From Sepiola atlantica (Eukaryota; Mollusca; Cephalopoda; Sepiida; Sepiolidae), in NCBI GenBank assembly GCA_963556195.1, contig OY744520.1, positions 155,617,607-155,681,606 on the forward strand: a DNA stretch of 64,000 nt, given 5' to 3'. Under the pieces are notes generated by a model. It searched no databases, had not been told where the DNA came from, and worked only from the letters and a program-made list of their open reading frames with translations. This document shows, one piece after another, positions 26,880 to 39,665 of this stretch; positions within the stretch are counted from its first letter, which is position 1; the number at the start of each line of letters is the position of its first letter. The translations under genes and the position numbers were made by a program.

Positions 26880-29190
26880 GTGTTCCTATCTACTATTTAT
26901 TAATAGTTTTCACATTGTATTAAATATTATACTAGACCTTCTTAAGACGTCATTACCATCTTATCCTATTGTATTAGTTCATACGCTCGGTCTACTTAGG
27001 AGGTCATTACTCTGCTGCATCTTATGGATGTCGTATTCTACTATGTTGTCATATGTCTATTATTTTTACTTTGTCTTACAAGAGTAGATGGTTTCCTGAG
27101 TTCCTCCAGAAGCACTTAAAGCAGGTTATAAGTTACATCGACCGAAGCCTTTTGAGAATAATATCTAAGATGAGAACAGTAGTTCAATGAATCAACATAA
27201 TACAAATTATCAATTCTCATCTTAGTAAAAGACTAAATTTAATTTAAGTACATTATTCTTTAAAATATAATTATATTTTCCCATATAGAAACGCTTCCAA
27301 TTTGTCAGTATTATCGGCTCTAACTTACCAAAGTTATAATAATTATCTTTCCGTGAATTGCCATCATCCATCCTAGAATTTGAATAACCAAGGAAACATC
27401 TGCTTTTGATGCTTTTGATTATGGCGACCTTAACTAGTCCTTTATGATATTGTCAGATTAATAGTAAGAGTCTTACAGTCGCAGTTTCTAATAATCAATA
27501 CGTTTTTTCTTCCATCTGAATAAAACTTTGATCGATGAAACTTTGAGTTAAAGAGTCGCCAAGTTTCTTACAATCGCCCATGTGCATTTATTTTTTTGTA
27601 CATTCTTTCATGTATATTTCAAATATCATTTCTGTTTTAGTTCATGTAAATTATGCATTTCTATTATTACTCTAAAGTGGCATACCTCAAAAGATATGCT
27701 AGTGTATATATCGATATGAAACATTATTATTGCTGGTCATATATCTCAAAATAATGTCTTCTATTTTAACTGTGTTAATATGCTTGGTATTGAGCCAATA
27801 GTTAATACACGTCTTATAGAAACTAAAATCTCTACCGTTGAGATAATATGACACGTAACGTTTCTATTGTGAACGTAATAACGTAATACTTTCAGTGTGA
27901 TGGATGTAAATATCTATTTATAAATAGAGACTTAATGTGTGTTCTAATGCTTGATATTATACATACTTATAAAAGGAAAATATATTTAAAAAATATATTT
28001 GAAAAGTGTTATCTATTTTGTAAATAAAATTTACTGTGCTGAAACCGTAAATTGTTGCTTCAAACATGTCTTTGTTAAGAATGTAATTAGATTAATTTTC
28101 TCAGGAAAATGTTTCGACGGAGAAGGTTTTATTTTTATTTATTTTTGAAATGTAATAAAATCAAAGTTTATAGTACAATCTTTATACAACGCTTTTCTCG
28201 ACACTTTTTAACTTGTTCATTCTAATAATTCTGAGAAAAGAATCAGTAAGGATGGTAATTATTGTTTCGGATTATCGATAATAATAATATTTGACTTCTG
28301 TGAAAGTTATGAGTTCGTGATTGTTGCTAGTGATACCGTGTCCGACTGTAAAATCGTCAAAAATGTATCAGATCCTTCCAGATCGTCGGCACTTATATAC
28401 TTGGAAATGTAAGAACAATGATAGCGTGAAATAGAAGCAGGTATACAGTTTGCCGTTTTATATGTGTTTCGGCAAAAAATAAGGCAATACGTTGTTTTTA
28501 TGACACAGACTAAACAAACCAGTCTGAACCGAAATCTTGAGAATATTATATAATCAATGCGTCTTGGTTATTCTAGATTATATTAAGTCATCGAAAGAGT
28601 TAAAACATCTTCTTTAAATAATGATTAATTCTTCTTATATTTATGGAAATATATTCTTCAAAATTAAAAAAAATCATTCCGGCAACGACTTGCAGATTTT
28701 CGGATTTAGTCAAAATACCAATTTCCTGATTTGTAATTAAAAATTATTTACAGGATTCTACAACTTTATCGGTAGAGACTTTTGTAGAAACAATCGCCTT
28801 CCTGCCTGTATTGTATGAAGACGTTTCTCCTGTATTCAGAAGATTAACCTAAAACACATGCTTTCTTTGAATATTTTCTTATCTCCGATTGTAATGCGAT
28901 GTTATCATACAAAATGATCATGATGTATGTAGATAAGGAATATTAGTTATGGTTACTTCATCGGATTCAATTGGTGATAAGAACGTGGCCGATGTTTTGA
29001 ACAGATCTTCAGAAATTGCCGCTGTGATCTGCTTTGACTCGAATTCGCTTAAGCTTCATTGTAAGGGGAGATTCCAATTATAATATATGACCAGCATTTC
29101 ATTCGACTTTGATACACCGATTCTCAACGGCATGCGTCTTAATCCATACTCCACTGTGTGTGTACATAATCGAAATCACCCCCGCCCCCC
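26875..29190. other. AT-rich stretch without recognised genes
   Basis: I see no protein-family signal, RNA gene or clear repeat boundary in this interval. Confidence 0.5.
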
Positions 29191-29261
<71 letters not shown>

Positions 29262-29295
29262 ACACGCACACACACACACATACACACACACACAC

Positions 29296-29327
<32 letters not shown>

Positions 29328-29330
29328 GTT
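29191..29330. repeat. Compound (CA)n/(TA)n microsatellite
   Basis: CA, TA, CA and TA runs in succession, with an AGGACACGCA interruption near 29,258. Confidence 0.95.
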
Positions 29331-29780
29331 TATGAATATGTAAAATATATATATTAGTATGCATACATTTATATTTAATTGCTTATTGTCCGACCTTTGT
29401 AAAGTTATTTTGTTAGCGGTCGTGTAATGGGGTTATGCTGAAAATTTGAAACGCATAAGGAAGTCTTTTCTTTCAAGTAGATGTGTTACAAACAAAATTA
29501 CCCATTTGTAATTATCATAAGCGTTTCTACAAATATTAGTGAAGATAATTTAGTATAGAAAGATAACAGCTAGTTACGACACTGATTTCATGTGTATCTG
29601 GTGTGAAGAATTACTGATAACTTTACATCTCCTCAAAGTTAAAAGAAACATATTTATTTACACGTGCTTCCCGATGTCCAATCAGGCGCCGGATCGAGAT
29701 AACCAACAGATCAGTGAGTTATAAGTGTATTTATTATATTGTTTTTGGTATTCTCATGGGGCGATTGCTTTACTATAAAG

Positions 29781-29784
<4 letters not shown>
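29331..29784. other. Unassigned AT-rich stretch
   Basis: No feature recognised. Confidence 0.5.

Positions 29785-29853
<69 letters not shown>
29785..29853. repeat. (TA)n microsatellite
   Basis: Pure TA repeat. Confidence 0.97.
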
Positions 29854-29856
<3 letters not shown>

Positions 29857-30136
29857 TGTGCGTATAGAGAGGGTCTAGTAGTCTCATCTATGCAAATTAA
29901 AATATGAAATATAATAACTCAGATGTTAGTCGTTATGGATATTTGTTCCGATCATATCGCGAGATAAACCTCCTAATCGAATTGATGAGAACAATATGTC
30001 CCGTGAACCATTATACCCACATGATAAACAAACCCTAGTAGTATTGTGTACTATGACTCACACTAACAAGCAAAATGAAAAAAGTATTTGTATGAAAAGA
30101 AGAAGATAAAACAGAATTCATTAGGAACAACATATT

Positions 30137-30137
<1 letters not shown>

Positions 30138-30196
<59 letters not shown>
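30138..30196. repeat. (TA)n microsatellite
   Basis: Pure TA repeat. Confidence 0.97.
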
Positions 30197-30200
<4 letters not shown>

Positions 30201-30499
30201 AAAGACGATTTTCCTCTGTACATAAACATTATTAGATAAAACACAGACGCTATATATAATTCCGACATGATCTGGTACTATACCCATAATTGATGCGTGT
30301 TGACTGACATCACCCCTTAGCTTAATCTTATTACATAATTGCCTACATTAAAACTTACCAAACTTACTCGCAATAAAACAATATGTGGTGGAGCAAATTT
30401 TAGTCACACACGAACAACTACTAACACTCCCACATAATTAACCGGTTACTTTTGTTATTGGACACATTATACATCTACAACCGTAATTGTTTTATTTTT

Positions 30500-30555
30500 G
30501 TATCATGTCTTCGTTAAATAGATTAACGTTTCGCCAATTGTTCATCCTTAAGTAA
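30500..30555 (-). repeat. PLE-like terminal relic with hammerhead-like core
   Basis: The minus strand reads AAGGATGAACAATTGGCGAAACGTTAATC. This has a GATGA box, a short spacer that could form a CAATTG-like stem, and GAAACGTTAATC, arranged like the hammerhead cores in the PLE arms of this window. The first two core bases differ from CTGATGA and stem I does not pair well, so activity is unlikely. No PLE coding sequence is seen next to it. Confidence 0.3.
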
Positions 30556-30559
30556 ATAC

Positions 30560-31595
30560 GTATAGCTCCTATAATCTTAAACTCTTATTGTGCCGGTGCA
30601 TTGATTGACTTGTAATAAATATAATCAGGATAACCAGAGTATAATTGTCGACCGATTACAAAACATCATCTTGAATAAATGCAACATTGCTTCTTTTTTC
30701 CTACATTTAGTAAACTCACTTATCCACCCGGAAATATTGCTTATACATTCTATTGAATATTGCCATTACATATTTATATGCAACTGAAGATAATTATACT
30801 AATACTAACGCACCGGATTCAATGACATCACTCTAAATAAAATTCTTCATTAGCATTATAATTGTTAACTAAAATTCGATTACATTCTACCTCGCATCAT
30901 TACAGTATTCGAGGAATTATAGAATATCGGAATGCGTTTATTTCAGGAGTTACATGTAACTATCCAGAATACGGGTAATCATTTTCCAGGATGTAAGAAT
31001 AACAAAAACAAACAGATCTACAACTTAGGAAAATGGCGTATTTGCCTGCCACCTCTAGTTAGTTAATTTTCTTTGCATCTACCACATTAAAAAGTTACAA
31101 TAACTGCGTTTTGTTTTCATTTTATAACCGGTAGTAATATATTAAAATTTGAAATAAATTCATAACATATTAAGAAAATAAAATAAAATGTGTGTTCCTG
31201 ACATATAGCACGTTAGTCGAGGTTTTCTTTACAATTTGTTTTTAAACGTTTAACACTTTCACATTTCTTTTAATATATAATAAACATAAATGCATTAAAA
31301 TATCACAGTTTTGTTTAGCATTCAAAACATGTTCTTTAATAAACAAAACAATTCATTTAAGTTGTGACTACTTTAAAAGAAACATTTTCGCAGTTGCTTT
31401 AATAACAATTACAATTCATCTGGAACTTTTATCGCATATTATTACTGTTTTGTAATGTTAAAGAAATTAATTATTTTTCATTAATGTTATGAACTGCGTT
31501 AAATTAAAAAAAAAGTCGTCGCCATTTCTTTAATTACTGCGAGATTCAATCTGAAATGTTGACTGTGATTAAGAACTAAGTAAAAAACATTCAAA
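30560..31595. other. AT-rich stretch without recognised genes
   Basis: Nothing with recognisable coding features; short open frames only. Confidence 0.5.
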
Positions 31596-31599
31596 ATGC

Positions 31600-32885
31600 A
31601 TGGGATGGATTCAATGACATTCTGAGTAAAACATATTCCAACTCACAACGTCGGACGATTTAGACGTAATATACGCCAGATTTATATGGCGAGATCAGCA
31701 ATGAAGCAAGTTAAAGTGAAACAGGGAGGTTGGAAGAAGTATGCACATTCTCAGGATTTACGTTACTATGACCAGTATTGCGAAGTTAGGAACGGCCTAC
31801 AGAGTTATAGTTATACATGAAATTTGAAGAAGGCGCACGAAAGATCCTCAGCATACGATCTTAAACTGAACTCTAAAGCATTTTGAAAATACACCACATC
31901 TAGGACAACTGTGAAGAGTAGAGACAGTGATCTGAGAAACATTGCATTCAGAAAGTGGCACAAAAGATGAAATTCTCCACGAGGTTTTTTTATTGCCTAT
32001 ACTCGGGAAAACGTTGACAACGTACTAGTGGTGGATCGTAAATGTAAAGATGTAAACTTGTCAAATAGGGAATGCTATTGAGAAACAGCTGACGTTAAAT
32101 CAAAATTGGCAAATCCCTAGGACCTGAAAGAGATAATCCGAGAGTTCTGAAGGAGACCTTTACTTGCATTATCAAGCCTCTTAAGTTCATCTACACCAAA
32201 TCAATAGAGTGTGGCATGCTACCTACCCAGTGGAAACGGGAGCAAGTGACATTTATCTTCAACTAAGGAAATCGGAGTCTAGCGCGAAATTATCGCCCAA
32301 TAAACTTAACGGCAATCTTGTGCACAGTACTGGAAGTCATTATTAGAGAATAGATTATTAAGCATATGGTAGACAACAGACTATTCTGCGAAGGCAGATA
32401 ATGCATGAAACAACTCATAAAATGTATCGACCAGTAGACAGATGTGCTAGACAGCGGTAACCCAGTAGATGCCATGTACTTAGACTATTATAAAGCTTTT
32501 GATACCGTGCCCCATATTAAACTGAAAAGCTATGGCATCAATAGAAAAGCAAGGGATTGGATCGTAGGTTTCCACAGAACCGTGTCCAACGAGTGTTTGT
32601 GAAGGGCATGTCTCCAGGTGTGCTGATGTCACAAGTGACATACCATAGAGCAGTGTCATTTGCTTCTTGTTGTTTGTCGACTTCATTAACGACTTGTTAG
32701 ATGAAACCAAGAGTGTGGTACGCATATTTTCCAGATGACACAACGATTTATAGAAATGCTACAACGGAAGAGGACTAAGCGATACTGCAGAATAACATAG
32801 AAAGGTTCTCCAGGTGGTCGGAAGATTGGCAGCTAAAATCCTATACCTCGAAATGCACAGTTATACAATTTCGATATAACAAATA
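31600..32885 (+). pseudogene. LINE reverse transcriptase fragment (jockey/CR1-like)
   Basis: Pieces of a non-LTR RT are readable in order. A basic linker reads near GWKKYAHSQDLRYYDQYCEVRN (about 31,730-31,800). A KAF-stop-KYTTSRT segment follows (about 31,880-31,920). Then come ARNYRPINLTAIL (about 32,282-32,320) and the RT palm motif YLDYYKAFDTVPH (about 32,479-32,515). A degraded catalytic box reads FPDDTT near 32,728-32,745, where FADD is usual. The last segment is LQNNIERFSRWSEDWQLKS near 32,785-32,840. There are many stops and frameshifts. The 3' end is cut off by a (TA)n/(GA)n tract at 32,887. The 5' endonuclease is missing. Confidence 0.8.
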
Positions 32886-32886
32886 A

Positions 32887-32888
32887 AC

Positions 32889-32967
<79 letters not shown>

Positions 32968-32987
32968 CGGAGAGAGAGAGAAAATAG
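32887..32987. repeat. Compound (TA)n(GA)n microsatellite
   Basis: TA repeat to about 32,932, then GA repeat with a few changes. Confidence 0.95.
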
Positions 32988-33031
32988 GGCAGTGCAGTTT
33001 TAGTGCAGTTTCAACGAGAGTAAAGTATATA

Positions 33032-33437
33032 TGTAAAGAGATAAGGTTACTAACATTTGTATACTGGTTTTTTTTAACATTTATTTATTATTTTGTTATT
33101 TTATCATCATTTTATGATTTTATATAACGCGTGTGTGGGTTTGCAGGGGTAGTATTTGTTTTGATAATTTTATTATTTTTATTTGTAATTTTTAGTATTT
33201 TTTCTCGTCATGGTGAAAGTCGTATGTGTTTATTCAGTACCTGTGATTTTGACTTTTAATTTACCGGTCATCTCTTGATAAGTGTTTTGAGATTTTTTTT
33301 CAATTCATTATTTTTTATGGCCCTGACACCGAATTGGTTGTTGTGCTCGTGTGTGTGGGTGGGTGTGCGTGTGTGTGTGTGTGTGTGCGGTTAGTTCTGA
33401 ATCTTGTACATAGGTGACCGACATACATCACTACACG

Positions 33438-33490
<53 letters not shown>

Positions 33491-34624
33491 GTGTGTGTGT
33501 GTGTGTGTGTGCGCACACATACATAGGCGTATGATTCGCTAAATAAATAAAGGCAGAGAGAAGTTGATAGAAAGAAGGCGAATATATAGAAGTACGTGTG
33601 TATTCACACTTATGTTTGTATGCATGCATGCGCACACATACGCATATACACCCGCTTGTCGCCAACACATTCTATGCATGTGCGGGCCACACGCACATGT
33701 GCACATGCACATGCGCGCACGTACGTTGGCTCCGTACATATATGCGTGTATCCCCGCCCCCACAGGCATGCAGATGTGTGCAGTCCGTATGGTGTGTAGT
33801 TTGAGTTACGATCTGTGCAATGCTGCACACATCTACATGCATATGGGGGCGGGGATACACGCATATATTGACTGACCCTAGGAACATGCGCGCGCATGTA
33901 CATGTGCACATTTGTGTGTGGGCGCCCACATGCACAGAATGTGTGGGCGACGCACGGGTGTATATGGGTTTGTGTGCGCATGCATGCATACAAAAATGGA
34001 TGTGAATACACATGCACTTCTATATATGCGCCTATCTTTCTATCAACTTGTCTCCACCGTTCTCTATCTATGTATCTATCTATATATCTAACCATACGCA
34101 TATGTATGTGTGTTGGCACATATATGCGTGTGTTCTCGTGTGTGTGTGGGGGTGCCAGTCGCTCACCTATGTACAAGATTCATAATAAACCGCACGTATG
34201 CAGACACACACGTTAACACAACGGCCAATCCGACGTAAGAGCAATAAACAATAATAAATTTCAAAAGAAAACCGAAAACACTTCATTCGGGAGATGAGCG
34301 ATAAAATAACGGGCAAAATCACACGCACTTAATAAACACACACAACTATGACCTAGAGAAGACAAAACATAATAAAAAATAAAGAAACTATATATAAAAA
34401 TATCAAAATACATACACACAAGCTCGCGAACCCACACATGCGCAGAAACGCCAAACAACAAAATATTTCAAATCGAAAAACATTTCTTCAAATAGATTTA
34501 CATACCTGATGAGAGCGGACCACCGCTGGAAACGCGTTGTATAAAATTATAAATTATAAAATAAAATAATAAATAAATGTTGAAAAAAGCTTTTTACAAA
34601 TGTTTGTAGCCTTACTCCTTTACA
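33032..34624. mobile_element. Penelope-like element remnant built as a large imperfect palindrome
   Basis: Two arms are inverted copies. The left is about 33,032-33,783 and the right about 33,823-34,624, with only about 39 bp between them. GTAAAGAGATAAGGTTAC (33,032) is mirrored by GTAGCCTTACTCCTTTAC (to 34,624). TTGTACATAGGTGAC (about 33,405) is mirrored by TCACCTATGTACAA (about 34,165). TATCCCCGCCCCCAC (about 33,750) is mirrored by GGGGGCGGGGATAC (about 33,845). The arms are rich in CA/TG and (TA)n. The right arm contains a hammerhead motif at 34,502-34,542; the left arm lacks that segment through a deletion at about 33,127. No RT or endonuclease remains. PLEs are known to carry terminal repeats that may be inverted and may contain hammerhead ribozymes, which is why I assign it there. 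Confidence 0.65.
34502..34542 (+). ncRNA. Minimal hammerhead ribozyme motif (PLE type)
   Basis: Stem I 5' strand ATAC (34,502-34,505) pairs with GTAT (34,539-34,542). The core CTGATGA is at 34,506-34,512. Stem II is AGCGG (34,514-34,518) with CCGCT (34,523-34,527) around an ACCA loop. GAA is at 34,529-34,531. Stem III is the self-complementary ACGCGT (34,532-34,537). Expected cleavage is after T34538. Palindromic minimal stem III is typical of PLE-associated type I hammerheads, thought to act as dimers (established knowledge). One G-G mismatch closes stem II. Activity is inferred, not shown. Confidence 0.75.
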
Positions 34625-34656
34625 CACACGCACCCCCCCCCCCACGCACACACCTC

Positions 34657-34660
<4 letters not shown>

Positions 34661-34724
<64 letters not shown>
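34661..34724. repeat. (TA)n microsatellite
   Basis: Pure TA repeat between the PLE palindrome and the MITE. Confidence 0.97.
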
Positions 34725-34727
<3 letters not shown>

Positions 34728-34864
34728 GGTGTCTCAAAAAAATGTACTCACTCGTAGAATTACATTTGTTTCATGTATTTGAAGCTATTTCATTTCGCTC
34801 TATGTTCATAAATAAAGGTTTTCTCGTCATTCTAAGAGTGAGTTCATTTTTTTGAGACACCCTG
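34725..34864. mobile_element. 140-bp mariner-type MITE
   Basis: Terminal inverted repeats of 27 bp, 34,725-34,751 and 34,838-34,864, start CAGGGTGTCTCAAAAAAATG and differ at a single position. The element sits in TA repeats, so the TA target duplication expected for Tc1/mariner is present but cannot be told from the host tract. It is too small to code for a transposase. The terminus resembles known mariner-derived MITEs. Confidence 0.85.
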
Positions 34865-34879
34865 TATATATATATATTA

Positions 34880-35886
34880 TATTCGTCTTTTCAAGATTTT
34901 TGTCAGTGGTCTGATATTGCTAGCGATTAAATATGCTCGTAGTTGAAACATATACATCCAAAATATTTGTGTCAATAAAAATTAATACTAATATCTATGT
35001 GTGTGTAAAATTCAGACATGTAAGGCCAGGAATTACTTAAAAGTGCCCAGTCCGTTTAAGCTCTGGTTACATACAGCTTAGTCTAAAAAACTACAAAACT
35101 GAAAATATTGCCTTATGATTTCTAGGAATTTGACACTCAAAAAATTAACGGTGACATCCGTAAGATATTGTACTGAAGCATCATACACTCACGTTATTCT
35201 GCCCAAGTATCTGCGTTAATAAAATTCTACTAGAGATGGACGAAATGTATCTAAAAATGTACTATGGAACAACGTACATTTGTAGACCCTGGTTAACGAA
35301 GGGTTGAAGGAAAGGGAATCAACTTACAGTACCTACATCTTCCGAGATTTAGTAGTCTTAATGTGTTATTTAGAAACATGATTTAGTTGCGTTGTTCGGT
35401 GCCGTTTTGATGAGGGCTTGTTTTCAATCAAAACTGGTTACGCCTTTCTTATATTGTAAAAGTTGAGACGAGCGATTAATACGTCCATCACTTAGGTTTG
35501 TAACCGAGTCATCTTAAAGATGTATGATTTATCAAATAGTATTAGTATATCATTCAGAGCTTAATATGTAAATTGTATTGAAATAATAACGACATTTCAA
35601 ATGATACGATATTTGTTTCCTAAATGCAAGTTTTTTTCGGGATTGTTCTAAAACCAGAAGGTTTAGTCACTTACACTTTGTCGACGAATGCAGAAAAGCT
35701 AGTTGGGAATAAATAAACATGATTAAAAGCTCAACAGTTAAGTGTTTTTTTTTATTTTAACAGCATTTTGGATGGTAAATGCATAGCAAATGTTACGTAA
35801 GAATTTCAATACAATTTCGTTTGATTAAATCTTCTCGTATTCTTTTTAAATGGAGAAAAAATTATTATATAAATGTATTCTTCTTT
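34880..35886. other. AT-rich stretch without recognised genes
   Basis: No coding or RNA signal supported. Confidence 0.5.
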
Positions 35887-35899
35887 AATATATATGTAT

Positions 35900-35989
<90 letters not shown>
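35887..35989. repeat. (TA)n microsatellite
   Basis: TA repeat of about 100 bp with rare interruptions. Confidence 0.97.
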
Positions 35990-38900
35990 ATAAGTAATAC
36001 ATTTATTAAGACGATAGCGTGCCACACCTAGATTTGGAAAAGTATTCAACTCACCTAATTTTCGTAATATTTCAAGTTGGATTTTAACGTCGTTTTTTTT
36101 ACGTCGGCCCGACTGGTTTATAATTCGATCCAAACCAACCACTCAGATTTTTTCTACATCAAATAGGAGGGAGGTAGGTAGGAAGGGAACGGCCGGGAAG
36201 ACACATATTAATAGGATAGCGTCTGTGTTATTTTGTGTGTCACGCTAAAATCAAAAGTGACGATCTTCCGAATCTATGTATGCTTCTCATGAATTCTAGC
36301 CAAATTTAATTTAATCTATAGCATTTACAAAGTACGGTTTAGCCGTCGAAATATTATAGTCACTAGCAATAGTTTATATAAATAAGTTTTATAAATTGTT
36401 TTATGTATTGTTAAATTTTAAATAAATATACAAGTAAAATCTTTTTATATTTTCTTCAAAGATGTATAGGTTAGGAACAAAATAATTAATATTGAAAACT
36501 TATTTCGTGTAATTTAGACTGGTTCCGCTATTATGAACAGACTGAAAAGTTATCCTCATTCAATCCCAAGCAACGTCGGATTTTCCTGCTAGTAAAATAT
36601 AAATACATTGGGTGTTTCTGTTTTTCTTTGTTCTGTATAATCAGTCAAACCGTTTGCTATTTTGCGTATAATTCGGAAATTACCATTCACAGATAAAAAG
36701 GCGCGCTGTTTTGAAGATGTGTGTCTTGTTTATTGATATTAGATATTCTGAAATGGTGGCGGCAATCAATAGAAGAATCTAATTGACACAAAATAGTGAA
36801 CCAATAAAACATTTTTACTGAGTTACAAAGCACACTATATATGTATGTGTAGAGAATACGAACATATTTCGCTTAATCAGTACATGCCAGTACCACACAC
36901 TCTATAATTTCATGTATTAAGTAAACTGATTGTCCCCATATTTTATTGAGAAGATTGTTTTGCAAAAGCTACAAATGTAAATCTGTAGTGGCGTCAATTT
37001 AGGCCAATGTAGGATGCGTGCTTTTCTGAAAATATGCGTTTATTTCCTTTGCCTTTAATAATATTTACATTTTATCCGGCATATAAAGAGAGTCTGGGTA
37101 ATTTTAACTCTCATACGCAGGTCTACTAAACATCCAAAATGCATAACATTACTGCAGATGTAATCGAAATGTCGATTAGTTGAGCAATATTATTCCTGAT
37201 TTTCATAAACGACTAACCTGCGATAAGTGTTTCTGAGATATATTTATTTACTGATGACAACACGCATATAAGGAAACATATTCTCAATTACATCTTTATT
37301 TTTGGCGAGAATTTACTTTGGACACAAAATCTTAACAAACACAACATCTCTGTGCTTAATTTGTCATTATTTATGTTATATTTTTTAGAAAAATGATAAT
37401 TCAAAGTGTAGTATTTGTTCTGATACTACACTTTATCTTTTCTTTCTTCAGTCAGTGAAGAAAGAACCATATTAGACTGAGGCATGTTTTATTTATTTTT
37501 CCAATAATCTAGAGTTCCCTTTTTCTTTGAAAAAGCTTGTTAAAAACCGACCTTGTGTCTAACTCTTCACTTGTGGGGAAACAAGTAAATAAGAACATGC
37601 ATAATTAATAACTAAATCGCACCACTCTAAAATGAGATGCTACTTTTTTAGGCGATTAGGGTAATCAAGCGTATAATTATTTTGTTTAATAAGTTTCGGT
37701 TTGATTAGTATCGTTGTTTGTTTTAAATTTATGATTAAAATGCAATAATTTCCATTTGCAGCGACAAACTTAACTTTATACAGCTGTTTTAGTTAAACTG
37801 TTATAATTTTAATTAGTACACTTTCTTCTGTTTAATATGGCTGTCATCCGAATCAGGGATTCCATTTAAAAAGAAGGCTGTTACACTTCCTACGCTAACA
37901 GCGACACTGATTACTCGACGAGGTAACAATCAAGTAAAAAGCATTGACTTCATGCAAATATAATTATCTGCTTAATAATGTTATTACAAAATTTATTTTT
38001 ATATGAGAGTGTAGGTGTTACGTGGAGACATAATTTAATATATATGCTTTAATCCGTAAAATATATATATACACCTACGTATACACCCATTCACATACAA
38101 ATAATAAATAAAAATAATAGTAATAATAACAAGAACAACAACAACAAAAAGAATGCGTGGAACAACCAAGGTTAATTAAATAAAAGAGTTTTTTATTTAT
38201 CTGCTTAGTCATACATTTTTATTACTTTTAATTAGATACTGTAATTAATCATCGAGGAACAAAAGCCAATATACATTGCGTAGGTTTCTTTTCAAACGCA
38301 CCCAATCTTTGTACTTATTCTTACCTTTTCTCTTGTCTGTCAGTCTGTTACTGTCAACTCTTGTGCCTTCACGTACGCCTTCTTTCTCCTCGACTATCGT
38401 TCCATGTCTGTCTATCTCTATCTAGTTCTCTTTCAATTGACATCATAACTTTCATCCTTACTCTTGTATATATTCACTCTTGCGAATTACACTCTATCTG
38501 TCTCTTCTCCCACCTTCCGCCTCCTACTCTCTCGTGTATTCCAGATGCCGACTACTGATAAACAGCGGAATGTGATAATATTGGGTTACATTTCAACATA
38601 TAGAAGGAAGCGGTTACACGTAATTATATGTAGAAAACAAGCAATAGAACAATCATGATAATGATAACAATACATATAGCCGCGAAGGATCTGAGAGGAT
38701 ATACAAACCCCAGCGGGAACGCACCATCAAAACTTCATTGGAATCTCATGAGAGTACTGGACTCCTGGAGAAATTTGCTGTGACTCAAATTACAAACAAT
38801 GGCAACGATCGTTATAAGAAAGATACCGTGGTAAACGACTGTTTTGATAACGCAAAGTAATTTTCAGTTGTGATAGACACAAGCGGAGATTACTGAAAAT

Positions 38901-38997
38901 CTGTAAAGACTTGTTTTCATTCGGATTCTTGGAAAGACAACCTGATTTTACCAGTGAGTGATCAATGTCGACTACATGTGTAAGAACTCCTAGTGAG
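35990..38997. other. AT-rich stretch without recognised genes
   Basis: No convincing coding exon, RNA gene or transposon end. Short open frames near 38,361-38,658 have no family signature. Confidence 0.5.
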
Positions 38998-38999
38998 TA

Positions 39000-39067
<68 letters not shown>

Positions 39068-39112
39068 TAATAAGAAGAAGAAGAAGAAAAAGAAGAATGA
39101 TAATAATGATAA
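38998..39112. repeat. (AAT)n microsatellite
   Basis: AAT triplet repeat of about 65 bp, followed by mixed AAT/AAG repeats. Confidence 0.96.
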
Positions 39113-39612
39113 TACTCATAATAGAAATTATGATTATAATAATTCATGATGATAATAAATCACTTTATGCATGTGAATAACCTGAAATAATTTCCAAATA
39201 GAAAAAGAAAATAGATAAAATAATAATCACAACTAAATTTTATAATCAAGATATAGGACATAAAATCGCATTACTTTTACGTGAAAAACGGAACCTAAAA
39301 CAAACAAAAGTGTATAGATATTATGAATGGAGAGGTAATACGAACTGTTAACGACCGCGTGTCCACGTGTAATCATATCGTCTTTAAATCCTTACAATAG
39401 CGGTCTGTATACTTGCATTTCTTATCAGAAAGCTTGATGTAATATTGCTTTATCTTCCGTTGCGCATCTGCCGAAAGTCTATTCAAAAGCTCAGACTACG
39501 AGCGCCCATCTCGAAAAATACATCATCCTACATTATGAGACGGTATACTCTCACTCACATATTAATTTTACTGCTACTATCTACGAAATGTTATAGACAG
39601 GTGCTATTCATA

Positions 39613-39614
39613 TA

Positions 39615-39663
<49 letters not shown>
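39613..39663. repeat. (TA)n microsatellite
   Basis: Pure TA repeat. Confidence 0.96.

Positions 39664-39665
<2 letters not shown>

Noticed and set aside
33315..34216. Overlapping open frames up to 188 codons in the CA/TG-rich palindrome
   Set aside because: They appear on both strands of an inverted repeat and consist of His/Thr/Cys-rich repeat translation; no domain.
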